From assembly GCA_037074705.1 (NCBI GenBank), contig CM073593.1, positions 60,181,501 through 60,245,500 of the forward strand: a stretch of DNA of 64,000 nucleotides, read 5' to 3'. The notes beneath the pieces were generated by a model. The model saw nothing but the letters and a program-made list of their open reading frames with translations, was not told the origin of the DNA and did not search any database. Source of the stretch: Zhengitettix transpicula (Eukaryota > Arthropoda > Insecta > Orthoptera > Tetrigidae). Position 1 is the first letter of the stretch. Each line of letters begins with the position of its first letter. Made by a program: the position numbers and the translations under genes. Of this stretch, positions 37,069 to 47,890 are shown piece by piece.

Positions 37069-37084
37069 ATATTTATATATATAC
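37012..37084. repeat. (TA)n microsatellite, right side of the LTR fragment
   Basis: An interrupted TA tract of about 70 bp. The 99-codon frame crossing it (36957-37256) is a reading of this repeat and is not a gene. Confidence 0.9.
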
Positions 37085-37259
37085 TGAAATTAATATACGT
37101 CTATATCCTTATATGTTCTTATATGATGACAAAAAAAAATTTTGTAGGTATCGTAATTACACCAAAGTTAAAAATGAGTGCACAATAAATTGGTATAAAC
37201 CTATTTTTATAGATAAAATTGTGTCTCTTACACTAAAAGTATTCAACCGCCTTTAACGT

Positions 37260-38640
37260 GCTTTGTTTACCACACAATAGGCGCAGTTTATACAACCGCA
37301 GTGGCTCGTAACCTGTATGCTGCATCCCGTGGTCGACCAATGATACCAATAATTTCCTGTCATTGGTTTTCGGTAGTAGGTGACCAGTTTGCAGGCTTCG
37401 GTTTTGCGGCTCAGCGCGGCGTTAATGTCTCAACAGCAAATTACGGCTGAGATACATCTCAGCGGTAGAAATACATGCCATACAAAGTTACTGGGGCAGT
37501 AATTTATATACAAATACTGTGCTATACAATTTTAAAAAAAAGAAAGCTCACGTTGGAGTGTCCAATTAATGCGATAAATAATTTTAAAAAATTGTTCCAA
37601 AAACTGTAATAGTAGAATAATAATGCCAACATGACGTAGATAATTAATGGGATTTATAAATGAATTTTAACAACTTTTAAAGAAAAAACATTTAATACAA
37701 ATTTATATTTAGTGTGGATTCTGTACATAAACTTTTAAATAATTGACAGCATTTAATAAAATTCTTAATTCTTCAGCGTCTCTTATTGGGTCTCTAATAG
37801 TTACAGAAATTTGCAATGATCACCAAATCAAATGAAAACCATAATGTTACAATAATAATAATAAATTTAACAGGAAAGTTTTAACATAAATTAAAATAAA
37901 TTGAAATGTACAGAAATTTAAAGAAATTAAATTAAATTAAAAAATCTGACGGTAGGCAATTTTTATAAAAGATTTAAGAATTGAAATTTTTTATATACCA
38001 TATTATCAATCTGCTCTCATACCACACTGCTTATACACTTCACTGGTTATTTAAAAAAATTATTTGACAGAAAAACGTATTCACTGTTCACAAGATAAAT
38101 CTGCACACAACTTTAGTTCACTTTGCTAAATTTCCGACCAACTGACCAACGGACACGTCTCTAACATTCGATCTAGACCTTTTTCGTCCTACATGTATCT
38201 GCTGATTTTACTTCACTGTTCTGGACATTAATGAAAACTGACTACTTTACTTTACTGTTGTTAAATTAATGCAGCCTCTCCACTTAACTGTTTCACTTAA
38301 TATCATAGGATGAATTCGACCACGTTCGGCCGGTTTTCGTTACAAAATAATTTGACCTTCTTCATCAGCCGGTCTCCCATTACGGACTCGCCATGACCAT
38401 TATCGGCTTTGATTTGAAGCTCAAATCAATATGAAGACAAGTTTCTCAGAAGAGAACAAACAGACAAAACAATAAGAAGTGGGTGCACACTACCAATGGA
38501 TGCAACTGAACTTCGCGGTAGCTTAACACACAGTACCACGGAAAACCGATTCTCCCGTGGCGCATTCCATGACAAGAAAACAACTAATGGAGGTTCGTTC
38601 AACTAAAAAATCATGTGACCGCGTGAACAATACGTTTACA
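37260..38640. other. Mixed-composition stretch, no gene recognised
   Basis: A GC-raised patch at about 37260-37480 is followed by AT-rich DNA, then by a C/T-biased stretch at about 38100-38290 with repeated CACTT, TTACTT and ACTG motifs, and another GC-raised patch to about 38640. The C/T-biased part looks like a fragment of a mobile element, but no second copy or coding block supports a class. Confidence 0.3.
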
Positions 38641-39500
38641 AACTCTAGATGGGGTTCGTCAAACAAAAATATGAAAAACTATTTAGGTAAACACATTTCC
38701 GAAATATTTTCAACATATTAACGACAGACAGTCTGGCATTCTGTCAGAAACTTTATAACTAAATTTAAGTTGGCTTCCGCTTGCTCCTAGACACGAATTC
38801 GCTCAACGTATCACGTCTTCTTATACTCCTAAACGGTGATACATGGTCTTGGAGGCGTCCATGACACATTTATCGAAGTGTCATTGCATTATAAACTTAT
38901 GCTAAAAAAGCCAATTGTTGAACGTGAAATTATTCATAGAATATTCATGACATAGTAGACATCAGACCTGACATTCCGAACAAGTGTGTTTAAAATGTGC
39001 TGGAGCTCCATGAAGTATAAAGAAATTGCTATTCCTTATTTTCAAGGGCACATCCTGTAGTGAAGTGAATCTGGTTGAGAATTATGAATTAAGTCCGTGT
39101 AGACCAGTCTATAAGACTATAGCAAACATCAGCATCGATGGCGTGTGGCGCAGATATAGAGGGGGCGGCAGCGCGGTACAAAAACATTATCTAACGCGAA
39201 GAGGGTGTAGCACCCTGCACAAAATGATACTAACAAAACTGGGCCACCAGGAAATCTAACGCGCACTATAGATGAGCAAATATAACGTTCTATCACAAAC
39301 AATTTGAAAACAAAGGCCCTTAGCAAATGAACGTATACCTTTTTCCTTATTGTGATGCAATGAACCTGGTCCTGAAGCTTGTAAGAGTAATATTTAAACT
39401 CTATGTACGTGAAACTCTATGTATGTGAAAAATAAAACGGTTTTGAGGAAAATGTGCGTAGATTAATCAGTGATAACTATAGTTTTGAGTCCCTATCGTC
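38641..39500. other. Non-coding stretch
   Basis: Antisense frames at 39026-39259 (+) and 39129-39326 (-) overlap and are not recognised. Near 39400 a short imperfect tandem (CTATGTACGTGAAA then CTATGTATGTGAAA) is visible. Confidence 0.4.
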
Positions 39501-39800
39501 CACAATGTTTCTCGTAGATCTCCACGTGCTTTAATGTCAAAGCTCGTACAACTCCAGTGAATTTTGCCGGTTTTTTTGTTATTTGTACAGCGGTATCACA
39601 CGGCGAATCTTCGTGCTGATATCATTGATTAGGAAGGAGGCTGCGATCTGGCCCGCGGCCAGGAGGCAAGCCTGCGCTCGTCGCCCCAGCCATATAAATT
39701 CACAGACACCGCAACGCCAGCAGACCGACGTGTGTACACATGTTGTGCCACGATCGGCGCCACAATAAAGGTGACTTATGGCCACTTAATATCAGCCAGT
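39500..39800. other. GC-raised island
   Basis: A distinctly GC-rich patch with fully overlapping plus and minus frames of 61 and 68 codons, neither recognisable. A CCATATAAA motif lies near 39690. It is a candidate regulatory island. Confidence 0.3.
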
Positions 39801-41335
39801 GCATAACTCACTTGGAGAAATAATAGGCCGTCAGTTGGACGCTCTATCGAAAGCGTATTACACACTCGGGGCAGCCTTGTGAAATGTGATCGAGCGTTCA
39901 TCTCAATGCTTTTTTTGAAAATACGCACATTGACTATTGTAGCTTATGTTTACATTTCTCTGGCACGTATAAAACGATAAACTTCAGTCAACATGAGGAA
40001 TCGCCAATTATTCAAAGTCATATAGAGCATATCAAAATTTTCATTTAAAGTAGAAATAACTATGTGCTATCACGACTCTGCGGGATTTTCCTTGCTTCAT
40101 GTCCACTACATCTGAGGATCAGACTAATTTCTATTAGAATTTCACTGTAGAACGATATAGCTAATGGACCACACGAACCAGGAAAAATTTTATTGAAGCG
40201 TAAAACAGGTTTGACACCTTCTTGCAATGTAAGATTAACACTACGTTTGATAGGTACTAGGGCTGTTTTTTAAAGGTAAACCATTTTGGAGGGACACACC
40301 ACAAGCCTCAGCACTCAGATTTTGCGTGATGAACTTTCTTCAACGAAAAAAAAAAGATTCAATACATGTTTTTATGTAATATCATTTAATGAAAGAAAAG
40401 TCAGTATACACTTAAAAAATTTTATTCAAAAAATTACTTAATTTTATTAAGTTGGCTCAAGACACGACCCTGGCTGGCTTCATCTCTACAACGTTTGTGC
40501 TGTCGGTAACAAGATAAATCTAAATTTTCTGTCTCTGGTGTAAAAGACAATGAATATAATATTTTATGCATCCACAGATCCAACGGACCTAATCAATTTT
40601 CTTAGTTTGTATCCACAAATTATTCTCACATCAATAGTTACAGAGAGAAGAAAAATAGAGACTAACATTCTCTGCAAATAAAATTGAAATGTATGAAACT
40701 AAGCGCTCATTGTCGATAACGATAGCGATGTTTGTATTCTTGGGAACAATAAAGAATACTATGAATAAAAAAGCCAAATTCGTGAGAAATATATTTTAAT
40801 ATAATAAAAAATATAACATATTAATAAAATTAAGCACGACGTACCGTTTTTTTTTTAAAACTCTTCAGGTGCAAACACAATTCTTTTTACATGTCTGAAT
40901 ATAATTTGGTTAAAAACGAATAGAAATTACAAACAAAAAATTAGAATTTTTTTCAAATCATATTACTTTAAAAATAGACATTTTAAATTTAATTTTTCTG
41001 AAAATAATTCATTTCTTGTAATAGAAATACATATTTAAATTTATGTCGAGAAAAATTCAAAACTGTCTAAATGCAATGTTATTGTAAAGTGCACACGTTT
41101 CGAAATTTTTCGCATAAAATTTTATTTATTTATATTACAAGAAATAAATTACATTCAGAGTTGTAATTTTTCTAATATGCACATCTACAAACAAACGACA
41201 CGGCATGCTAATCATTATCATAATATTTATTTAATTTCAGGACCACATTGCTGACAAATTTAATAATGTCAGGTAAATATAACTATTAATAAATAAAACT
41301 ATTATTTTGATTTGATTAGTAAAAGTGTGTATCTT
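39801..41335. other. AT-rich non-coding stretch
   Basis: Nothing recognised. Confidence 0.45.
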
Positions 41336-41339
41336 AAGG

Positions 41340-41425
41340 GCCGACTAAGAAGTAAACAACACTACACCAATCCTCCAAATTACGAGTCCCGCGATCTACC
41401 GCTGCGTCACATCTCGAATATGGTT
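41340..41425 (-). repeat. Possible tRNA-derived SINE fragment
   Basis: On the minus strand GACGCAGCGGTAGATCGCG resembles the A-box and D-arm of a tRNA, followed by GGACTCGTAATTTGGAGG like an anticodon arm. The B-box is missing and no cloverleaf closes, so this is a fragment at best. Confidence 0.35.
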
Positions 41426-41429
41426 CAGT

Positions 41430-42307
41430 ACACAGAAATATGTAGAACAATTTGCGGTTAACATAAAATATATTAATATTGGCACAATAGAGCTTACTAT
41501 AGTTTAACCGAAGACAATAAAATGACAGCATTATGTTGATTTGACCGTTTGTTGATAGATTTCGAGGTAAATAACCTTATAGAGATCTGTGGTATATAAC
41601 ACTTTATTTTTTATGTCAGCTCTGGACCTCCAGTTGCCAATATTCAATATTCATCAATATATAACAATACAAATGCATACTAAAATATATTTTAAAAATT
41701 ATGTTGATCCATACTGAGTGCTTCGTTATTATATGAAATTGGCCAGCGATACAAAGAACAGCAGCAACGCCTCCTTATCTTATTAAATTTGTTGGACTAT
41801 ATAAGAAAATAAGAATGATCGTAATAGTTCTATAAGCACAATTTATGCATCGAATAATAAGCTAGAGTGACCAAACATCCGTTTCGATAATTATAATGAG
41901 TGCAGCGAATTAGTTTTCCCAAAAAAATTATAGTAAAGTATTTTAATTAATACACTTCTTATTCGTTGTTAGAAGAAAATATACGTAATTAAAAATTATC
42001 TCTAAATGATAAAGATTTAATTATTTTCATGCCTACCTAACACAGTAAATGACACTAAACTAATTTCCAACTTTGTAAAGAGTAATGCGTCAAAAAAATT
42101 AAACTAAATTTGAAACGTAGTGTTCAAAAGTAATGCAAATTTTTCAATTCAGGAATATAGAGAAGCTTTCACAAACATCAGACCATAAATACATTAATAC
42201 CTTAATTTAACTAGAGCCAACTATAATCAACATACGACTGCACAATGAAAATTGAAGTTCGAACTTGGAGATAAATTATTAAATGTATAATTTAATCGTG
42301 CTCTTGC
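41430..42307. other. AT-rich non-coding stretch
   Basis: Nothing recognised. If the exon at 42342 has an acceptor site, this would be intron or upstream sequence. Confidence 0.4.
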
Positions 42308-42341
42308 ATGCTGCTACCAAATAGAACAAGTTCTTCCATAG

Positions 42342-42540
42342 GTTCCATTATGAAGCACTACAATTACAAGCCGTTATTGTTGACACTGTATGTTGTAATA
42401 CTGGGTTTCACGCTGCTGCTTTTGTTAGCTTCATATCACAATAGACGACCTGTACGCAAAAGGTTACTGGCAGAACAAAGGTCAGTACTGAGCAGGCTGA
42501 ATATCGTTAAGCCCACTGACCACTTTAGTCTCAAATCCTG
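42342..42540 (+). CDS. Candidate first coding exon of a type II membrane protein
   Basis: From ATG at 42350 there are 63 codons plus two bases. The product has a seven-residue tail (MKHYNYK), a hydrophobic segment of about 21 residues (PLLLTLYVVILGFTLLLLLAS), then a basic stem (NRRPVRKRLLAEQR) and a polar stretch. A short tail, single anchor and basic stem are typical of Golgi glycosyltransferases and sulfotransferases. An acceptor-like TTCTTCCATAG ends at 42341 and a donor-like CCTG/GTGAAT follows 42540, just before the frame would stop. An in-frame upstream ATG at 42308 would add 14 residues if no acceptor is used. Codon choice is mixed rather than AT-driven, unlike all the other frames here. 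The family is not identified and partner exons were not found. Confidence 0.55.
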
Positions 42541-42869
42541 GTGAATAAAAGAAGTAATATTAATTGAGTAGGAATCGAATGCATTTAAGCAGCTGAAAAG
42601 TCTTCATTTGATTATCTCTTAAAAAAAGCGTGGAATTAAAAACCAGATAGTAGCAAATGGCTTACATTTTTGTATGTTTTTTGTCGTGTTTATCTTTAAT
42701 ATTTGGGCCTGTCGGAATCATGGAAGAACTAGTATTTTGTTTGGATGGATGTAGTTGACTGTTATTTTTAATTAGCGATATTTGATTTTTACTAAAACAG
42801 ATTAAGCGAATAAAAATGCGAACGGTTTAAGAAGTGCGATTTATAAAGTTTTGCACATATATCTTATAT
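42541..42869. other. AT-rich stretch after the candidate exon
   Basis: This would be intronic if the exon is real. No further exon was recognised. Confidence 0.35.
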
Positions 42870-42902
42870 ATTATATACAAATATATTATATTTTTCATGT
42901 TC
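42870..42902 (+). repeat. Left long direct repeat flanking the family A tandem
   Basis: A 33-base AT-rich block starting ATTATATACAAATATATTAT and ending CATGTTC. It recurs at 44282-44313 with a single-base deletion. Confidence 0.72.
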
Positions 42903-43399
42903 ACACGTTCCCCGGTACTTATTTATATAAACCCGAAAAAGTATATAATTATACATTAATCTCTAGTCCAGAAGTTATTCTACTTATCTATACAGAGAGA
43001 ATGATAATTTCATCAATTGCATCAATGTCAAAAATCATACCTTCGATTTTCTACTTAAATATAATTTTGTAACGGGTGACTCAAATTACTTTACACATTG
43101 TATGAAACAACTTATATTATTATTAATTGTCCCTCAGTCTTCACACATTACGAAATTTGATGAAATTGTTAGCTACATTCACAATGTAAAAAAATGGTCG
43201 CCATATTGGAGTCACAAATATGGCACGAAAATTAACTTAAATTTTCCGCAAGGATCGTAAAGAATTTCGTATTGGTTTTTTTTATTATCATTCGATGGAG
43301 TATTACTGGATAAAATTATACTTTTTATTCAATGAAAATATTTCTGCTTCATTTCAATACGGAAAAAGTAACTTTTTGCTTTGTTCGTCGCGTAGTAAC

Positions 43400-43437
<38 letters not shown>

Positions 43438-43665
43438 GTGTCCAGTGTCGTCATGGTCTCTTGGTGCGCAGTAATTTAACACCAAATTATCACATTTTTT
43501 TATTATAATTCTTTTCACGTATATGCTAGGGGTTTCTCACCCCACAGTACTGTTTCTCATGTTTTTAAGAATATGTGAACCATGTTATGTTGCAATATGT
43601 CCACGCGTTTACATTTGTATAAAGATTAACGTAAATACTTACATACAAACATACTTTATTTTTTA
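42903..43665 (+). mobile_element. Family A element, tandem copy 2
   Basis: It begins CACACGTTCCCCGGTACTTA (a decayed form of the family start) and runs through ATGAAATTGTTAGCTA, ATGGCACGAAAATTAACTTA, TTTTCCGCAAGGATCGTAAA, GTCGCGTAGTAACGTC, a CT microsatellite, TCGTCATGGTCTC and TTCTCACCCCACAGTAC to ACGTAAATACTTACATACAA. Copy 3 follows directly. There is no coding capacity; the 73-codon frame at 42851-43072 crosses the flank and is not a gene. Confidence 0.72.
43401..43437 (+). repeat. (CT)n microsatellite inside family A copy 2
   Basis: A run of CT dinucleotides with one CG interruption. The other family A copies have only a short CTCTCGCG or CACGTG at this point, so it expanded in this copy. 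Confidence 0.9.
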
Positions 43666-44281
43666 CTAGCTGGGTGCCCGGCGTTGCTCGTGTACTTATT
43701 TATATAAACTCGAAAAAGTATTTAATTGAATACTTAAATATATTCCTTGAGTATTTCAGGATATAATTGTCAATTGTCACTCAGTCTTCATACATTACGA
43801 AATATTACATTGATGAAATTGTTAGCTAGACTCACAACTAATATAGCGCGAAAATTAACTTACATTTTCCGCAAGGATGGTAAAGTAATTCGTATTCTTC
43901 TTTATTACCATTCGATGGAGTATTGCTGTATAAAATTATACTTTTTATTTAAATAAAATATTTCTGCTTTATTTCATTCCTAATAAAGGAAATATTTCCT
44001 TTGTTCGTTGCGTAGTAACGTCTTTCTCTCGCGTGACGTCATTGTCTCTTGGCGCGCAGTAATTTAATATTTAATGATCACGGTTTTTAATTATAATTCT
44101 TTCCACATGTATGCTAGGCGTTTCTCACCCCCACAGTACCGGTTCTCGATTTTGGCAGAATACGTATACCAATTTTTGTTGCATTCTGTCCACGCGATAA
44201 AATTTGTATAAAAAACAACGTAAATACATACATACATACAAATATACAGCAATTTTTATTATATAGATTATTATATAGAAG
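43666..44281 (+). mobile_element. Family A element, tandem copy 3
   Basis: It starts CTAGCTGGGTGCCCGGCGTTG directly after the end of copy 2 and follows the same block order, including ATTTTCCGCAAGGATGGTAA, CGCGTGACGTCATTGTC and GGCGCGCAGTAATTTA, ending ACATACATACATACAAATATA then TTATTATATAGATT. Copies 2 and 3 are head to tail with no spacer. The 69-codon frame at 43747-43956 lies inside it. Confidence 0.75.
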
Positions 44282-44313
44282 ATTATATACAAATATATTA
44301 TATTTTTATGTTC
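44282..44313 (+). repeat. Right long direct repeat flanking the family A tandem
   Basis: A 32-base block identical to 42870-42902 apart from one missing C. It fits an unusually long target duplication enclosing both family A copies. Confidence 0.72.
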
Positions 44314-44840
44314 TTTTCCTATTAGAAGATTGAGAATAACGAAGGGTCTTAAATGTGCCAAAAGCTAACCTTAACGTTAAGAACCGTGCACAACGTTTTC
44401 ATTCCAATATTAAGAACAGTTAAAAACGAGTAAACAGCTAAATATATAAAGGGAACTCCTTAACCCTTTGAAGCACAGAACCATTAGTTTTGTGATTTTA
44501 AGGAACCTACCAAAACTACCTTCAATTTGACGGGAACTGAAAAGAACTCAGCGAGTTGAATAACACACCTACAAAATACAGAATCGTACAATATGCCGAA
44601 TAAATTGGATTCTGAGAGTTCCTGCTGAAAATTCCAGATTTCATAGTAGTGAAACCCCTGAGCCGCTAAAGGTTAAAAACATAGTGCGGTTAAAGAATGT
44701 CAAGGAGACTCGTCAAATTTCAGCTTTAATCTACTACGACACCGTTATTTTATTTTATAAATAATTTTTCCGTTTGCAATAAAGATTTATAGTTTCTTTA
44801 ATCGTTATAATTTTTTTTCATTCGTCTAGGAATTCATTGT
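44314..44840. other. AT-rich non-coding stretch
   Basis: Nothing recognised. The minus frame at 44125-44361 runs out of the family A copy and is not a gene. Confidence 0.4.
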
Positions 44841-45290
44841 TGCTAGTCAAGTAAACATTTCCAATCCCTCTGATACGTTCCGATAGGTAGGTTTTCGTAC
44901 ATTAGTAATGGAACTTCGTTCTATAAACATGAGCCACTTCCGGACGAGTGGACGAATATTTCGCAGTGCGAGAGGCAGGCGTGGGCACAGTAGCTGTCGA
45001 ATTTGATGAAGAACGTGCAAAAGAGAGAGAGCGAGGTGCTGATTACCAGTCGTGTGTGGCCGAACAATGCGCCCCACTACACGCGGCCATCACCTCGTTT
45101 AGCGGCCATGGGCCATGTGGCGGAAACGCTTTCAGGCGGGGGGAGGGGGCGCCCATCAGCGCTCATTGTTCGGCAAAACGTTAACCCTCCACGTCATTAA
45201 CAGCTGATGCTGAGCCACTATCCTCGGCAAGCTTGGAAGAGCTGTCGTCGAGCCGATGACCGATAGCCTCCGTTCGCTGAGCAGCTAAAC
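44840..45290. other. GC-rich island
   Basis: One of the most GC-rich patches in the window, with a G-rich run at about 45137-45152 and many CG pairs. Three overlapping frames (44847-45077 -, 44948-45184 + and 45003-45200 +) are unrecognised and probably due to composition. It lies 2.3 kb downstream of the candidate exon and could be a promoter, an enhancer or an exon of an unknown gene. Confidence 0.35.
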
Positions 45291-45449
45291 CAAGCAAAAT
45301 AATTCTCCAAATTTAATACTACACCTCCTGACACTATAATGAATCTCTATTGAAATAATAAAATACGTGATTTATTTATAGTGTAACAAATAAATTTTAA
45401 ATTACAAACATAGATTTATATTGCAAATAATTTCTCAAATTACAATATT

Positions 45450-45866
45450 CTATATAATAAAAAAGAATGCATATTTGTATGTATATCAGTATGTATTTAC
45501 GTTAAATTATATACAAATTTAAACACCATGACGTCACGCGAGAGAGAAACTTTTTCTACGCGACGAACAAAGGAATTAGTTCCCAGTTTCCGTAAAGAAA
45601 TAAAGCTGAAATATTTTCATTTGAATAAAAAGTATAATTGTATCCAGTAATACTCCATCGAATGATAATAAAAAACAATACGAAATACTTTAAGATCCTT
45701 GCAGAAAATGTAAGTTAATTTTCGTACCACATTAGTGACTCCAATATGGCGACTATTTGTTTACATTATGAATCCAGCTAACAATTTCATCAACTTAATC
45801 TTTTGTAATGTCTGAAGACTGAGGGACAATTATATCCTGCATTACTCAAGGAGTATATTTAAAAAT
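45450..45866 (-). mobile_element. Family A element, copy 4 (inverted, partial)
   Basis: Reverse complement of family A. In plus-strand order it shows TATATAATAAAAAAGAATGC, ATGTATTTACGTTAA, ATGACGTCACGCGAGAGAGA, TACGCGACGAACAAAGGAA, GTATAATTGTATCCAGTAAT, TACTCCATCGAATGATAATA, TCCTTGCAGAAAATGTAAGT, CTCCAATATGGCGACTATTT and TACTCAAGGAGTATAT. The CCGGCGTTGC start is absent, so it is truncated at that end, and the CTGTCCACG and TTCTCACC blocks are deleted. Confidence 0.72.
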
Positions 45867-45869
45867 ATA

Positions 45870-47730
45870 TAGTTTGAATTAGGCTATGTTACACATATAG
45901 TATTTAAATCTTGTAGATAAATAGAGGCTTTCTAAAATATTTATTATTCTATTACAATCCTGTAAACGGCACTGAAGACCTCAACAAATAAGTTAGATAT
46001 GAAAGCTTTCAATAAATTACAAGAATAATATTTTTGATATTTTAACAAAACAAAAGATTTAAGCTTCAATTTGTAACTCCATTCAATTTATACGTATCCT
46101 CCCCCTCCTTCCTCCGGCGAGAGCTCGAGTGTCGTGCGAATGAAAACTGATTGTGGCCACGGGGCGCTGCCATTAATGTAGAAAATATATCACGTAATAT
46201 ACACGCAAAGTGAAAATGAGTTTCGTGCAAGGCAATTACGTAATGAAAATATGTACCAGATGTTCAACTGCGAACAATTTTTTTTAATTGCAACGAAGCT
46301 AGGGAAAAATAAATTCTGCCTCGGCTCTATTATATTGCAGTGTAAAATTATGGCCGTTTACCGTATTAAATGCAGTACGAGAACAAGTGCTGACAGGTTT
46401 TATAGCACATGAACAATACTGCAACATGTTTTTTTTCATTATCATGATGATTACAAATTTTTATGATGAAATTGATTTTTTGAGATCTTCATTTTTTTTC
46501 TCACTAATTGTAGCCTCGAATTCACTGTTTCTACGTTGGTCGTGAAGTAGAAAAAAAATTAATAAAACGGAGCAAAGAAACTTCCCGCCATAAATATGGA
46601 AATACAGTCATAATATCAAATGGGTATTCTTTTATTTTTCTTATATGTGGTATTTGTATTCCATCCAAATTGTGATAACTCCCATGAAAATAATTTTAAT
46701 CGTAATCATTACGTTCAGAAAATGTCAAATCCTTTCATATGCTATTAAGTGGATGGTCCTTATGTAGCATTTCAGTCTTCAACCACGTCCATTTATTGCC
46801 TATTGTTCACTTTAAATCATTGGTAGCATTAGTAACATAATTTAGTGGCCTGGTAAGACTAAATTAAATAGACACATATGAGACATAAATAGACATATAT
46901 GAGAAACGGCATGTAGACATAACTTCTGTTAGAAAAACTTCAGAAGTAACAAACGCAAAATGTCAATTTACGATGTTTGTAATCACTGAGGCGAGTGTTT
47001 CACCCTACATGGGTGAAATCGCTCCTTATCTTACTAAGTGACGCGGAGAATCTTTTCAGCCACGGAAGTGACGTCACAAGCTACCATGTCAAGGTGTCGT
47101 TTAGCTAACGTTAACTCCCCGGACAAATGAAAAAAACATAATTCAGTTTATAAGTTCACAGTGTTAGATTGGACAAAACAAATTTGCTTATCGGCAATAG
47201 CAAATTTTCTGCTTAATACGTAACATATTGATAAAGTTTATAATATAACTGTTACTTTTTATGTTTAAACAATAATATAAAATAAAATTATTACCAATTT
47301 CTGACAGTCGTCATGACAACCAACGCACTGTAAAATAATGTTATAATTCTTCCACCTTCTTTACTGAACTGTAGTACATTTTTACGACAGTTTTCTTTAA
47401 TGAAACATCGAAGCGCAGTACGGGTGTTCGGATAGGATATATATATTTGTTAGCGTGTAGTGGGTTATATATTATTATGATTATTGTTGATCCATACAGT
47501 CTGAAATTTTGAAAGTCGAAGCAACATTTCCGTTCTGGTTTTCCTTTGCTCTTTATGTGATCGATCTCGTAGATTTTCTTTTGATACGGTCGCCTGTGAT
47601 TCCGAAGTTAAGCGTAGGGGAAAGTTTTCTCCTAATACTTTACGTGCTGTCGTAAAAAGAATAAAGAACGCATTGCCAGCGCAAATATATAGTCATTTGC
47701 ATATACAAATTGGTAATATGAAGTCTAGAT
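45870..47730. other. AT-rich non-coding stretch with small GC-raised patches
   Basis: GC-raised patches lie at about 46080-46180 and 46980-47120. No open frame of note or repeat match was found. ATTTGCAT occurs at 47695-47702. Confidence 0.4.
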
Positions 47731-47890
47731 GATTGGGGGATTCGCTACGCTAAGCATATATCCGGCAAAATGAGGGGATTTGGCCTCAAGCGGCGGAATA
47801 GCGAATCCATTGTTGAAAGGGATTGGGAGCTGGATTTGCCGGCAAACTCGCTATTAAATTATAATGAATCTACGTAACGCTTGATGAACA
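47730..47890. other. GC-raised patch with inverted repeat
   Basis: GGATTCGCT at 47738-47746 and its exact complement AGCGAATCC at 47800-47808 enclose about 53 bases. A second small palindromic block, TTTGCCGGCAAA, lies near 47837. It could be a stem-loop or a paired binding site; no class was recognised. Confidence 0.35.

Noticed and set aside
36957..37256. A 99-codon frame on the plus strand
   Set aside because: Most of it is a reading of the (TA)n microsatellite as alternating isoleucine and tyrosine.
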